A stretch of DNA of 56,243 nucleotides from Roseomonas mucosa ATCC BAA-692 (GTDB lineage: Bacteria > Pseudomonadota > Alphaproteobacteria > Acetobacterales > Acetobacteraceae), in NCBI RefSeq assembly GCF_000622225.1, contig NZ_KK211412.1, positions 1 to 56,243 on the forward strand, given 5' to 3'. The translations under genes and the position numbers were made by a program. Below the pieces are notes generated by a model. It had not been told where the DNA came from, made no database searches, and was given only the letters and a program-made list of their open reading frames with translations. Positions within the stretch are counted from its first letter, which is position 1. Every line of letters starts with the position of its first letter. Of this stretch, positions 41,784 through 51,905 are shown in pieces.

Positions 41784-42961
41784 GCGGGAGGCGTCGCCTC
41801 CAGCGGTGCGTGCCAGACGCGCCAGCGCCCGGTGACGGGGGCGCGCAGCCGCGTCATCGCGGCCAGCATCGAGGCATTGTCTTCCAGGATCCAGGAGACT
41901 TCGAGGCGCTGCCAGCCACGGCGTTCCGCCAGGGCGATGGCCTCGGACAGCAGGGCGCCGACGGCCATGCGCGAGACCTGGCTGCGGCGGAAGGCGCGGC
42001 GGATGCCGAGCAGGGGAATGCGGGCGGAGGTGGTGCGGCCGGCCAGCGCGCCGGCCATGCCGAGCCAGCCGGAGGGCCAGAGGCGGCCGCCGAGCCGGTG
42101 GGAGATTTCCTCCAGGTTCGGCACCACGGCGCAGAGGCCGACCGGCTCGCCCTGCCATTCGGCGAAGAGGACACGGCCGGAGGCGAGCAGCGGGCGCAGC
42201 AGGCGGCGCATCGTGTCGGACTCGGCGGCGGTGACGGGTTGGGCGGCCCAGTTCTGCGCCCAGGCATCGTTGTAGAGCGCGCGGATCAGCGCGACCTCCT
42301 CGCCCAGCCGCCAGGGGTCATGCGGGCGGATGCGGAGGCTGCCGCGTCCCGGCCAGAGGGCCAGGAGGGAGGCGAAGCGGGCGCGGTGGGTCTCGGCGGC
42401 GACGTCCAGCGTGCAGGCGAGGACGTCCTTCTCCCGCCGCAGGCCGAGCGGGGCGCCGGCTTCCTCCAGCAGGGGCGGCAGCCAGGCGGGGTTGCGGGGC
42501 ATGCGCAGCATCGGCGCCTCCCCGCCTTCGACGCGCAGGCCGATCTCGTGGTTCACCGAGAAGGAGAAGGGGCCGCGCAGGGCGGTGGCGCCCCAGGCGG
42601 CGAGCTGCGCGGCGGCGGCGCCGAGCAGGGCGCGCAGGATGGCGGGGTCCTCCTCGCAGGCCAGGAAGCCGAAATGGCCGATGCCGCCGGTGGAGCCGTC
42701 GCGCGGCAGGGCGGCGCAGATGCGGCCCACCGGCTCCGCGCCGCGCAGGGCCAGGAAGCGGGCGATGTGCCATTCGCCCAGGGCGGTGTTGAAGCCGGGA
42801 TCGAAGACGCGGCGGCTCTCGAAGAGCAGGGGCACGGTCCAGCCCGCCGCCTCCCCGCCCAGGCGCGCGGGCAGGTCGAGCCAGGTGGCGGCCTCCGGCG
42901 CCGAGGCGATCCCGACGATGCGGAGCGGGGCCGATGCCCGCGCCATGGCGGGCGCGGCCAT
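41780..42961 (-). CDS. GNAT-fold acyltransferase-like protein of the capsule operon
   Basis: About 393 residues from ATG 42961 (an ATG at 42946 is also possible). The C-terminal part has GNAT-like features: RVLFAEWQGEPVGLCAVVPN, then RRSQVSRMAVGALLSEAIAL and RLEVSWILEDNASMLAAMTR. The N-terminal part has FESRRVFDPGFNTALGEWHI and RGPFSFSVNHEIGL. Proteins of this layout are often encoded beside alpha-oxoamine synthases. It ends by overlapping kpsS (ATGA) and begins 29 bp after the oxoamine synthase gene. It could N-acylate the amine made by its neighbour; that is an inference. Confidence 0.7.
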   Translation of the reverse strand: MAAPAMARASAPLRIVGIASAPEAATWLDLPARLGGEAAGWTVPLLFESRRVFDPGFNTALGEWHIARFLALRGAEPVGRICAALPRDGSTGGIGHFGFLACEEDPAILRALLGAAAAQLAAWGATALRGPFSFSVNHEIGLRVEGGEAPMLRMPRNPAWLPPLLEEAGAPLGLRREKDVLACTLDVAAETHRARFASLLALWPGRGSLRIRPHDPWRLGEEVALIRALYNDAWAQNWAAQPVTAAESDTMRRLLRPLLASGRVLFAEWQGEPVGLCAVVPNLEEISHRLGGRLWPSGWLGMAGALAGRTTSARIPLLGIRRAFRRSQVSRMAVGALLSEAIALAERRGWQRLEVSWILEDNASMLAAMTRLRAPVTGRWRVWHAPLEATPPA

Positions 42962-42990
42962 CGTTCCGGCCGGCGATGTGGCGAGCGTGG

Positions 42991-44352
42991 TCAGCCCGGG
43001 ACCTCCAGCGGGGAGAGGCTGGCCATGGCCTCGGCCAGGACCTCCAGCGCGCGGTCCAGCTCGGCCGTCTCGTGCTCGGCGCAAAGGAAGAAGCGCAGGC
43101 GGGCGGCCTGTTCCGGCACGGCGGGGAAAACGATGGGCTGCACGTTCACGCCGCGCTCGAACATCGCGACGGACAGCCGGGCGGCCTTCACCGAGGAGCC
43201 GGTGATGACGGGCACGATGGCATGGCCCTCGGAGGAGCCGGTGTCGAAGCCCATGGCGCGGGCGCGGTCGCGGAAGTGGCGGGCGTTGCGCTGGAGCTTC
43301 TCCACGCGCCAGGGCTCGGCGCGCATGATGCGCAGGGATTCGCTGGCGGCGGCGGCGAGGTTGGGCGGCAGGCCGACGGAATAGACGAAGCCCGGCGCGG
43401 TGTGGCGCAGCCATTCGATCAGGTCGCGCTGGGCCGCGATGAAGCCGCCGCAGCCGGACAGGGTCTTGCTGAGCGTGCCCATCCAGATGTCCACCCCGGC
43501 GGGATCGACGCCCTGCGCCTCGAAGACACCGCGGCCGGTGGGGCCGAGCACGCCGAGGGAATGGGCCTCGTCCACCATCAGCCAGGCGTCGTGGCGGCGG
43601 GCGATCTCCACGAAGCGGGCGAGGTCGGGGACGTCGCCGTCCATGGAGTAGTGGCCCTCGACCACCAGCAGGGCGCGGCCGGCGGCGCGGCGGGCGCCTT
43701 CCAGCGCGCGCTCGGCGGCGCGCCAGTCGTTGTGGGCGAAGGGGATGCGCCGGGCGCCGGAAAGGCGGGCGCCCTCGGTGCAGGAATTGTGGATGGCGGC
43801 GTCGTGGACGATGACGTCGCGCGCGCCCATCAGGTGGCCGATGACGGTGACGTTGGTGGCATGGCCGGAGACCATGCAGAGCGCGGCCTCGGCGCCGTAG
43901 TTCTCCGCCAGCAGGGATTCCAGCTCGGCATGGACCGGGCGCTCGCCGGAAACGAGGCGGGAGGCGGAGGGGGAGACGCCGTAGCGGTCGATCGCCGCCT
44001 TGGCCGCGCCGGTGACGCGCGGATCGCCGTTCAGCCCGAGGTAGTTGTAGGAGGAGAAGTTGAGGTAGCGGCTGTTGCCGATGGTGGTCCGGGCGCCCGC
44101 GACGCCGGCATGGGGGCGGAAGAAGGGGCTTTCCAGCGAGAGCGCCTCCACCGCCGTCTGCATCAGGGCGAAGTCGCGCATGCCGGGCAGGTCGGCGAAG
44201 CGGCTGCGGGTGCCGCGGGCCGCGCTCCCTCGGTTCCTCCCCTGGTCTTCCCCTTGGCCGATCCGCGCCTCGTCCTGGTGCGCGCGCCGCTTGGCCAGGC
44301 GCTGCAGCAGCGCCAGGCGGGCGGTGGTGGAGAGGCCGAAGGAATGGGTCAT
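42991..44352 (-). CDS. rkpG: Alpha-oxoamine synthase, RkpG-like (PLP-dependent acyl transferase)
   Basis: 453 residues. Fold-type I PLP enzyme of the serine palmitoyltransferase/KBL/BioF family: LNFSSYNYLGLNGDPRV, GVSPSASRLVSGERPVHAEL, GHATNVTVIGHLMGARDVIV, LMVDEAHSLGVLGPTGRGVF and the PLP lysine in GTLSKTLSGCGG (Lys296). These enzymes condense an acyl thioester with an amino acid, losing CO2. An N-terminal extension of about 60 residues precedes the core. Overlap with the PKS gene (ATGA) and similarity to rhizobial RkpG, required for K antigen, suggest that it takes the acyl chain from the PKS. Its amino-acid substrate is unknown. Confidence 0.88.
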   Translation of the reverse strand: MTHSFGLSTTARLALLQRLAKRRAHQDEARIGQGEDQGRNRGSAARGTRSRFADLPGMRDFALMQTAVEALSLESPFFRPHAGVAGARTTIGNSRYLNFSSYNYLGLNGDPRVTGAAKAAIDRYGVSPSASRLVSGERPVHAELESLLAENYGAEAALCMVSGHATNVTVIGHLMGARDVIVHDAAIHNSCTEGARLSGARRIPFAHNDWRAAERALEGARRAAGRALLVVEGHYSMDGDVPDLARFVEIARRHDAWLMVDEAHSLGVLGPTGRGVFEAQGVDPAGVDIWMGTLSKTLSGCGGFIAAQRDLIEWLRHTAPGFVYSVGLPPNLAAAASESLRIMRAEPWRVEKLQRNARHFRDRARAMGFDTGSSEGHAIVPVITGSSVKAARLSVAMFERGVNVQPIVFPAVPEQAARLRFFLCAEHETAELDRALEVLAEAMASLSPLEVPG

Positions 44353-47300
44353 CGGGCGGTCTCTCCCTCGGTGGTCAGGGGCTGGCCGCCGGCGGCGCCG
44401 GGCTGCGGGCCGCCAGGGGAAGGATGCGAGGGAATTCCACGGGCAATGTCGCGGGAGGGCACCGGCGGAGCGGCGTGGCCGCCGGAGGCCGCCTCACCGC
44501 CCGCCGCCAGATCCTCCGGGGGATGCGAGGGCTCGAAATGCTCCAGCAGCATGGCGACCTGGGCTTCCTCGCCGCCGCCGCGCAGGCCATCGGCCACGCG
44601 GGCGGCGAGGGAGCCGAGGGTGAGGTCGTCGGTCACGCCGGCGAGCGGGACGGAGAGGCCCAGGCGCTGTTCCAGCGCGCCGCGCAGCTCCAGCCCGCCC
44701 AGGCTGTCCAGCCCCAGGCGCGCCACGGGCGTGTCGGCGGCCAGGGATTCGGGCGGCAGGCGCAGGATGCGGCCGAGTTCCTCGGCGCCGATGCGGACCA
44801 GCAGGGCGCGGGCTTCCTCGGGCGGCAGGGTGGCGAGATGGGCGCGCATGTCCTCGACCTCGGCGCCCGTTCCGCCGGCCTCGCGCACCAGGGTGAAGGC
44901 GGGTTCGCGCAGCACCGGCAGGGCGGCGCCCAGGCGACGCCAGCCGAGCCGGGCGAGATGCACCACGGGCCGGTCGCCGGACAGCAGCGCCGGCAGGCTG
45001 TCCAGCGCCTCGCGCGATGCCATCGGCTCCACGCCCAGGCGGCGGGCCAGGGTGGCGGCGGTGCCGGATTCGCGGGCCAGGATGCCCGCATCGGCGATCG
45101 GTCCCCAGCCGACCGCCAGGGCGGGCAGGCCCTCCGCCCGGCGGGCGCGGGCCAGGGCCTCCAGCCCGGCATTGGCGGCGACGTAGTTGCCCTGCCCCGG
45201 ATTGCCGAGCGGCGTGGTGGCCGAGGAGAAGAGCAGGAACAGCTCCAGCGGGTCGCGCCGCGTCAGGCGGTCGAGGTTCAGGGCCGCCCGCAGCTTGGGG
45301 CCCAGCACGGCGGCGAAGCGCGGCGCGTCGAGCGAGGCCAGCGCGCCGTCGTCGAAGACCGCGGCGGCATGGACCACCCCGGCCACGGGCCCCTCGCGCC
45401 GCAGCGTGTCCAGCAGCGTGGCCAGGGCCTGGGGATCGGCGGCGTCGCAGGCATGGGCCGAGGCGCGGGCGCCCAGGGCACCCAGGGCCACCAGCGCGGC
45501 CTCGATGCCCGGCGTGGCGGGGCCGCGGCGGGAAACGAGGGCGAGGCGCCTGGCGCCGCTGGCGGCGAGCCACTTGGCGCATTCCAGGCCGAAGCCGCCG
45601 GTGCCGCCGGTGACGAGGACGAGGCCCTCCGGCGGGGTCCAGCCCGGCTTCTCCTCCGCCTGGAGGCGCGGCGGCAGGATCACGATCTTGCCGATCTGCG
45701 CGCTTGCCTGGAGCAGGCGGAAGGCGTCCTCCACCTCCTCCGCCCGGCGGGTCAGGCGGGGCAGCGGGATCAGCTCGCCGCGCGACAGGCGGTCGCGCAG
45801 GCTCTCGATCAGCCGCTGCGCCTCGCCCGGGCGGGCGGCCGGAAGCTGGTCCACGTCCACGCCGAAATAGCTGATGTTGCGGCGGAAGGGGCGAAGCGCG
45901 ATGCGGCGGTCCTCGGCATAGTCGCGCTTGCCCAGTTCGACGAAGCGGCCCCAGGGGCGCAGCAGGGCGATGGAGCGTTCCATCGCCTCCCCGGCCAGGC
46001 TGTTGAGCACCACGTCCACCCCGTCCGGCCAGTGGCGGCGGAGATGGTCGGCGAAGCCGGCGTCGCGGCTGTCCAGCACCAGGTCGGCCCCGGCGGCGCG
46101 CAGGAAGGCGCGCTTGGCCTCGGTGCCGGCGGTCATCGCCACCTCGGCCCCGGCGGCGCGGGCGACCTGCAGGGCGGCGAGGCCGACCGCCCCGGCGCCG
46201 CCATGGACCAGCACGCGCTCGCCCGGCTGGAGGCGGGCGCAGGCTTCCAGCGACCAGATGGCGGTGAGGAAGGCCACGGGGGCGGTGGCGGCGGCGGCGA
46301 AGCCCATGCCCTCCGGCATCGGCGCCACGGCCTCGGCCCGGGTCACGGCATGGGAGGCGAGCGCGCGCGGGGCGAAGCCGAAGACGCGAGCCCCGGGGCT
46401 CAACGCGGTGCCGGGACCGGCGGCCTCGACCACGCCCGCGAATTCCATGCCCAGGCCGGGCCCGGCGAAGCCGTCGCGCAGGGTTTCCTCCGGCAGCAGG
46501 CCCTGGGCCCACATCAGGTCGCGGAAGTTCAGCCCGGCGGCCTCGATGCGCACGGCGATCTCGCCCTGGGCCAGCGGGGCATGCTGGACCGGCGAGGGTT
46601 CCCAGCCCAGGCTGCCGAGCTGTCCCGGCTGGCGCACGGCGAGGCGCGCGGGGGCGGCCGGCGGGCGCGGTTCGGCGCCGCCCGGGCGCAGGCGCGGGGC
46701 GCGGCGGGCGGCGGCCCCGATCAGCAGCTCGGGTTCCGCGCCCGGGGCGAGGAGTTCCGGCAGCAGGCGGGCCGCCGCGGCCCGGGGCGCCAGGGCGGTG
46801 TCCAGCAGGATTCGGCGCGGGGCGAGGTCCGGCATCTCGTTGGCCAGGCCGCGGGCGAAGGCGCGCAGGGCCTCGGCGACAGGCTGGGCGGGAGTGCCGG
46901 CGATGACCAGGGTGAAGCGCCGGACGGTGCCCTGGGCCGCCTCGGCCAGCCGGGCCAGGGCAGCCAGGGTGGCGGCGAGGCTGGTGGCCGGGTCGGCCTC
47001 GCCGGGGGCGGCCAGGACCAGCAGGTCGGCGCCGCGCAGGTCGCGGGCCGGCAGTGCGGCGGCATCCTCCAGCCACCCGCCGTCGCGGAGGGCATCCGGC
47101 AGGGCGGCGGCAAGTTCCCCGGCCAGGGCGTCGCGCAGCGCGGCGGCGCCGGCATCGGCCAGGAGCAGGAGGCGGGCGGAAGCGGGCCGAGCCGATACGC
47201 TGCCCGTCGCGGGGTGGCGCACCGGCGCCGGACGGGTGGCGAGGAGCAGCAGGGCGGGCCAGGGCGCGGCGCGCAGCGGTTCGGCCCGCACGTGGTGCCA

Positions 47301-50300
47301 GCCGGCCTCCCGCGCCAGGGCGGCGCGCCATTCCGCAGCGTCCGGCAGGGGGCGGCCCGACCACCAGCCGGGCTCCTGCCCCAGGGCGAGGTCGAGCAGG
47401 CGGCCCGGCAGCGGCTCGGCCAGGAGAAGGGTGCCGCCTTCGGCCAATGCGGGGGCGAGGCGGGACAGGAGGGCGGTGCCGCAGCGGGCGCGAAGCGCGG
47501 CGCCGATGCCCACCACCAGATCCGCCGCCACGGGGGCGGGCTGTTCCGAAAGCGGGTCCCAGGCCAGGGCTTCCGGCGCCACATGGCCGCGCGCTTCCGG
47601 CAGGGGACGGCCCTCCCCTGCCACCAGCAGGGTGACGGCGCGGCCGGTCTCGGCCAGGGCGGCGAGCAGGTGGCGGGTCAGCGCGGCGCCGCCGAGGTCG
47701 AGCACGCGCAGCGGCCGGTCGGCGGGCCATGCGGCGGCCAGGGCGGCGGCGGCGGCGGCGGCGGTCTCGGCCAAACGGTCCTGGCCGCCGGCAAGGTCGG
47801 GCGGGGCGAGCGGCAGGGCGGGGACATGGCCGGCGAGGCTGTCCGGCAGGCGTTCCGCCGCCAGGGCGAGCCAGGCGAGGTCGTGCGCCAGGGCGGGCTG
47901 GTCAGCCAGGACGGACTGCCAGATCTCCTCGGGCGCCGGCAGTTCCTCCTGCGGCAGCAGGCGCCAGGCGGTGCCGTCATGGTGGGCGAGGCCGTCCTCC
48001 GCCAGGGCCTGCCACAGCCCGCCGGCCAGGGTGGCGGGCGGCGTGGCCGGGGCGGAACGGATGGTGGGCAGGGCGGACAGGGCGCGCTGCGCCAGGACAC
48101 CGGCCCAGCCCTCCAGCAGCAGGGCGGATTCGCTGAGGTCCAGCCGCTCGTCGGCCCGCATCGCGGCGGCGAGGGCGTCGTCGAGGGCGGGTTCGGGAGC
48201 CGGCAGCGAGGGGTCGGCGACCGGCACGTCCTCCAGCCGGAAGGCACGCAGCGGCGCTTCCTCGCCGCGCGCCAGGCGCAGGCGCTGGAGGGTCACGCCC
48301 TGGGCGAAGGCCACCACCTGGCCGGCGGCGTCGCGCAGCAGGAGGCTGGCCTCGGCGGAACGCTCCCCCAGGCTGGCGAGGCGGAGCTCCGCGCTGTCCG
48401 CCGGGGCGGCGCCACGGCGGAAGACCAGGCGCTCGAAGCGGACGGGGACCAGGGCCTCGCCCTCCGGCAGCGCGTCGGCGCGGGCCGGGAACTGCGGCGC
48501 CAGCAACCCGATCAGCCCCTGCAGCGCGCCGTCGAGGCGGACGGGGTGGAGGTGGAAGCCCTCGTCCGGCGGGGCGGCCCCGGGCAGGGCGAGGCGGAGC
48601 AGCGCCTGCCCGCCCTCGGTGGCGACGGAAACCAGCGGGCGGAAGGCCGGGCCGTAATCCAGGCCGAGGCGGGCGGCGAGCGCGGTGATCTCCGGTCCCG
48701 TCATCTCGTCCGGCGCGGCCAGGGCCAGGGCGGCGGTGGCGGGAAGCGCGGCCTCGTTGGCCTCGCCCAGGCGGCCGCGGGCATGCAGCGTCCAGGCGGT
48801 CTCGGCCAGGCGCAGGCGGCTTTCCAGGGTGACGACGCCATCATCGGCGAGGCGCAGACGCACCTGCCGCGTCTCGCCATCGGAAAGCGGCAGGGGGCGG
48901 AGGATCTGGAAGGTCGCGACCTCCAGCGCCGGGGCCTCGGGGAAGCGCAGGGCGGCGGCGGCGAGCGCCATTTCCAGCATGGCGGCGCCGGGCAGCACCG
49001 GCTCACCGCCCAGGCGGTGGTCGTCCAGCCAGGGTTCCAGCAGCGTGTCGAACTCGCGGCCCCAGAGGCGGGGTTCCGGGTCCTGGCGCTCGCCCAGCAG
49101 GCGGTGGTCGCGCGGCGCGTCGTGCAGGCGGTGGCTTTCCGCCGTCGCGCCCAGCCAATGGCGCTCCCGCGCGAAGGGGGTCAGCGGCAGGTCGCGGCGG
49201 GCCGGGCCCCGGAACAGCGCGCCGCCGCGCGGGTCGGCGCCGCGCGTGGTGGCGCGGTCGGCGATGGCGGGCACGGGGTCGCCGCCGGGAAAGGCCTCCG
49301 GGCGGTCGCGGCGGGACAGGCTGAAGAGCGTCCCGGCGGTGAGGCCGGCGGCGCGGGCGCCTTCGCGCAGATAGGATTGCAGGACCGGGTTGGGGCCGAT
49401 CTCCAGGAAGAGCCGGGCCCCCTGCCCCAGCGCCGCCGCCATGGCCTCGGCGAAGCGCACCGGGGCGCGCAGGTTGCGCCACCAGTATTCCGCGTCCGCC
49501 GCCTCGCCGGGCAACGGGGCGCCGGTGACGGTGGAGACGAAGGGGATCTGGCCGGGGCGCGGCGCCATGGTGCCGAGGGCGCCGAGCAGGGCTTCCCGCA
49601 CCGGCTCCATGGCGGCGGAATGGAAGGCGTAGTCGAGGTCGAGTGGCACGCAGCTCGCACGGTGGGCCTTCGCCAGATCGGCCAGGCGGGCGATGGCCCC
49701 GGCGGGGCCCGCCACGGTGACGGCGCGGGGGGCGTTGCGGGCGGCGATCTCCAGCCCGGGACCGGCTTCCGCCAGCAGCGGCGCGGCTTCCTCGGGCGGC
49801 AGGGCCAGGGCGGCCATGCGGCCCTGGCCGCGGGTGCGGTGCTGCGCGGCGGAACGGGCCACCACGAGGCGGGCGGCCTGGTCCATGTCCAGGATGCCGG
49901 CGGCGAGCGCGGCGGCGGCCTCGCCGACCGAATGGCCGATGACCAGGGCGGGGCGCAGCCCCTCCCCCGCCAGGGCGCGGAGCAGGGCGGCCTGGATGGC
50001 GAAGAGCAGCGGCTGGGCGATGTCGGTGCCGGCGACCTCCGCCTCGGAGACGCCCGCGGCGAGGCGGGCGGCGGGCGACCAGCCGAGCAGCGGCGCCAGG
50101 GCCGCGTCGGCTTCCTCCAGCCCGGCGCGCAGGGCGGGACTGGCGGCCAGGGCCTCGCGCGCCATGCCGGGAAACTGCGAGCCGTTGCCGGAAAAGACGA
50201 AGGCGAGGCCGCCCGCTGGGATATCGGATGCGGCGGGGGCCTGGCCCTCGGTGGCGGCGGGGTTGTCGCGGCCTTCCGACCAGTCGGCCAGCGCGGCGGC

Positions 50301-51896
50301 GAGTTCGACGGCGGTGCGGCCGCGCAGGGCGAGTCGCTGCGGCTGCAGGTCGCGGTGGCGGGCGGCGCCGCGCAGCAGGGCAGGCAGGTCCCCGTCCGGC
50401 GTTTCCGCCAGCCGCGCCTGCCAGCGCCCGGCCAGGAGGCGCAGCGCGGCGGGGGAACGGGCGGAAAGCAGCAGGGGCGGCAGCGGCGTGGCCGGGAGGG
50501 CGGGAACCTCCCCGGAGGCGGGTTCCTCCAAGGCGGCCGTCACGGGTGCGGTGGCGAGGACCACCGAGGCGTTGGTGCCGCCGAAGCCGAAGGAGTTCAC
50601 CCCCACCACCGGCGCCGGGTCGCCGCGCCGGCGGGCCGGACGGCTGCCGAGGCGCAGCGGCTCCTCCGCCACCGGCACACGCAGGTTCAGGCCGTCGAAG
50701 GCGATGTTCGGGTTGGGCGTGGAGAAGTGCAGGCTGGGCGGGATGCTGCGGCGTTCCAGCACCAGCATCGCCTTGAGCAGCCCGGCCATGCCGGAGGCGG
50801 GCTCGGTATGGCCGATATTGGTCTTCACCGAACCCACCGGCAGCGGTGCGCGGCGGCGCTTCGCGATGGCCTCGCCAATCGCCCAGGTCTCGATCGGGTC
50901 GCCGGCCTGGGTGCCGGTGCCATGGGCCTCGAAATAGCCGAACTGCTCCGGCTCCACCCCGGCCTCGCGCATCACGCGCTCCATCAGCGCGGCCTGGGCC
51001 TCGCCATTGGGCAGGGACAGGCCGATGGTCCGGCCAGCGCTGTTGACGCCGGAGGCGAGCAGCACGGCGCGCACCCGGTCCCCCTCCGCCAGGGCCCGGT
51101 CCAGCGGCTTCAGCAGCACCATGCCCGCGCCCTCGGCCCGGACATAGCCGTCGGCGGCGGCGTCGAAGGCGCGGCACCGGCCGGTGGGCGAGAGCATCGA
51201 GGCCCGGGAGAAGCCCATGAAGGCATAGGGCGAAAGCAGCAGCTGCACGCCGCCCACCAGGGCCATCTCGGCATCGCCATGCGCCAGGGCGCGCAGCGCG
51301 TGGTGCAGCGCCACCAGGGCGGAGGAGCAGGCCGTGTCCACCGTCTGGGCCGGGCCGCGCAGGTCGAAGACGTTGGTGAGCCGGTTGGCCAGGATCGACA
51401 GGGCGTTGCCGGTCATGAAATAGCGGTCCGCCCCCGAAGGGTCGGAAAGCCGCAGCTCGGCATAGTCGGTGGAGGAGCCGCCGATCCAGACGCCGACCGG
51501 GCGCCCGGCCAGGGTGCTGGCGGGCAGGCCGGAATCCTCGATGGCCTCGGCCGCGACCTCCAGCAGCAGGCGCTGCTGCGGGTCGGCCTCCGCGGCCTCG
51601 CGCGGGGACAGGCCGAAGGCCCGGGCGTCGAAGCCGGCGATGTCGCCCAGATGCCCGGCGGCGAAGGTATAGGCGCGGCCGGGCTCGCCCTTGCGCGGGT
51701 GATGGAACCGGGCCTGGGAGAACCGGTCTTCCGGCAGGGTGGAGACGGCGTCACGGCCTTCCGCCATCAGGCGCCAGAAGGCATCCAGGTCCGCGGCCCC
51801 GGGGAAGCGGCAGGCCGCCCCGACGATGGCAACCGGGACAACCTTTTGTTGCGCTTTCGGTGCGCGATTCTTTCGAGGGTTTTTTAGCACCGGCAT
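44349..51896 (-). CDS. rkpA: Type I polyketide synthase, RkpA-like, single reducing module
   Basis: 2515 residues, about the length of rhizobial RkpA. Domains in order: KS (about 20-445; Cys190 in DTACSSALVALHHAL, EAHGTGTQAGDP, NIGHTEPASGM); AT (about 555-850; Ser656 in GHSVGEAAAA, with YAFHSAAM suggesting malonyl); DH (about 930-1190; His960 in HRLGGEPVLP); a methyltransferase-like region (about 1190-1500) with a broken SAM motif (LDLGGAALTRHL); ER (about 1680-2040; LVHGGAGAVGLAALQVARAA); KR (about 2085-2290; LVTGGTGGFGLE, Tyr in GNPGQGNYVAANA); ACP (about 2365-2430; Ser2398 in LGLDSLGGLEL). No thioesterase or reductase follows, so release must occur elsewhere, probably by the overlapping alpha-oxoamine synthase. 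The full reductive loop implies a saturated, fatty-acid-like chain. Confidence 0.92.
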   Translation of the reverse strand: MPVLKNPRKNRAPKAQQKVVPVAIVGAACRFPGAADLDAFWRLMAEGRDAVSTLPEDRFSQARFHHPRKGEPGRAYTFAAGHLGDIAGFDARAFGLSPREAAEADPQQRLLLEVAAEAIEDSGLPASTLAGRPVGVWIGGSSTDYAELRLSDPSGADRYFMTGNALSILANRLTNVFDLRGPAQTVDTACSSALVALHHALRALAHGDAEMALVGGVQLLLSPYAFMGFSRASMLSPTGRCRAFDAAADGYVRAEGAGMVLLKPLDRALAEGDRVRAVLLASGVNSAGRTIGLSLPNGEAQAALMERVMREAGVEPEQFGYFEAHGTGTQAGDPIETWAIGEAIAKRRRAPLPVGSVKTNIGHTEPASGMAGLLKAMLVLERRSIPPSLHFSTPNPNIAFDGLNLRVPVAEEPLRLGSRPARRRGDPAPVVGVNSFGFGGTNASVVLATAPVTAALEEPASGEVPALPATPLPPLLLSARSPAALRLLAGRWQARLAETPDGDLPALLRGAARHRDLQPQRLALRGRTAVELAAALADWSEGRDNPAATEGQAPAASDIPAGGLAFVFSGNGSQFPGMAREALAASPALRAGLEEADAALAPLLGWSPAARLAAGVSEAEVAGTDIAQPLLFAIQAALLRALAGEGLRPALVIGHSVGEAAAALAAGILDMDQAARLVVARSAAQHRTRGQGRMAALALPPEEAAPLLAEAGPGLEIAARNAPRAVTVAGPAGAIARLADLAKAHRASCVPLDLDYAFHSAAMEPVREALLGALGTMAPRPGQIPFVSTVTGAPLPGEAADAEYWWRNLRAPVRFAEAMAAALGQGARLFLEIGPNPVLQSYLREGARAAGLTAGTLFSLSRRDRPEAFPGGDPVPAIADRATTRGADPRGGALFRGPARRDLPLTPFARERHWLGATAESHRLHDAPRDHRLLGERQDPEPRLWGREFDTLLEPWLDDHRLGGEPVLPGAAMLEMALAAAALRFPEAPALEVATFQILRPLPLSDGETRQVRLRLADDGVVTLESRLRLAETAWTLHARGRLGEANEAALPATAALALAAPDEMTGPEITALAARLGLDYGPAFRPLVSVATEGGQALLRLALPGAAPPDEGFHLHPVRLDGALQGLIGLLAPQFPARADALPEGEALVPVRFERLVFRRGAAPADSAELRLASLGERSAEASLLLRDAAGQVVAFAQGVTLQRLRLARGEEAPLRAFRLEDVPVADPSLPAPEPALDDALAAAMRADERLDLSESALLLEGWAGVLAQRALSALPTIRSAPATPPATLAGGLWQALAEDGLAHHDGTAWRLLPQEELPAPEEIWQSVLADQPALAHDLAWLALAAERLPDSLAGHVPALPLAPPDLAGGQDRLAETAAAAAAALAAAWPADRPLRVLDLGGAALTRHLLAALAETGRAVTLLVAGEGRPLPEARGHVAPEALAWDPLSEQPAPVAADLVVGIGAALRARCGTALLSRLAPALAEGGTLLLAEPLPGRLLDLALGQEPGWWSGRPLPDAAEWRAALAREAGWHHVRAEPLRAAPWPALLLLATRPAPVRHPATGSVSARPASARLLLLADAGAAALRDALAGELAAALPDALRDGGWLEDAAALPARDLRGADLLVLAAPGEADPATSLAATLAALARLAEAAQGTVRRFTLVIAGTPAQPVAEALRAFARGLANEMPDLAPRRILLDTALAPRAAAARLLPELLAPGAEPELLIGAAARRAPRLRPGGAEPRPPAAPARLAVRQPGQLGSLGWEPSPVQHAPLAQGEIAVRIEAAGLNFRDLMWAQGLLPEETLRDGFAGPGLGMEFAGVVEAAGPGTALSPGARVFGFAPRALASHAVTRAEAVAPMPEGMGFAAAATAPVAFLTAIWSLEACARLQPGERVLVHGGAGAVGLAALQVARAAGAEVAMTAGTEAKRAFLRAAGADLVLDSRDAGFADHLRRHWPDGVDVVLNSLAGEAMERSIALLRPWGRFVELGKRDYAEDRRIALRPFRRNISYFGVDVDQLPAARPGEAQRLIESLRDRLSRGELIPLPRLTRRAEEVEDAFRLLQASAQIGKIVILPPRLQAEEKPGWTPPEGLVLVTGGTGGFGLECAKWLAASGARRLALVSRRGPATPGIEAALVALGALGARASAHACDAADPQALATLLDTLRREGPVAGVVHAAAVFDDGALASLDAPRFAAVLGPKLRAALNLDRLTRRDPLELFLLFSSATTPLGNPGQGNYVAANAGLEALARARRAEGLPALAVGWGPIADAGILARESGTAATLARRLGVEPMASREALDSLPALLSGDRPVVHLARLGWRRLGAALPVLREPAFTLVREAGGTGAEVEDMRAHLATLPPEEARALLVRIGAEELGRILRLPPESLAADTPVARLGLDSLGGLELRGALEQRLGLSVPLAGVTDDLTLGSLAARVADGLRGGGEEAQVAMLLEHFEPSHPPEDLAAGGEAASGGHAAPPVPSRDIARGIPSHPSPGGPQPGAAGGQPLTTEGETAR

Positions 51897-51905
51897 TCCG
51901 CAATC

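Noticed and set aside
44424-51887. A 2487-codon open frame antisense to the polyketide synthase gene
   Set aside because: In DNA of this GC content the opposite frame of a long gene often lacks stops. Its translation is low-complexity (G, A, Q, R-rich) without any domain, while the minus strand encodes a full PKS.
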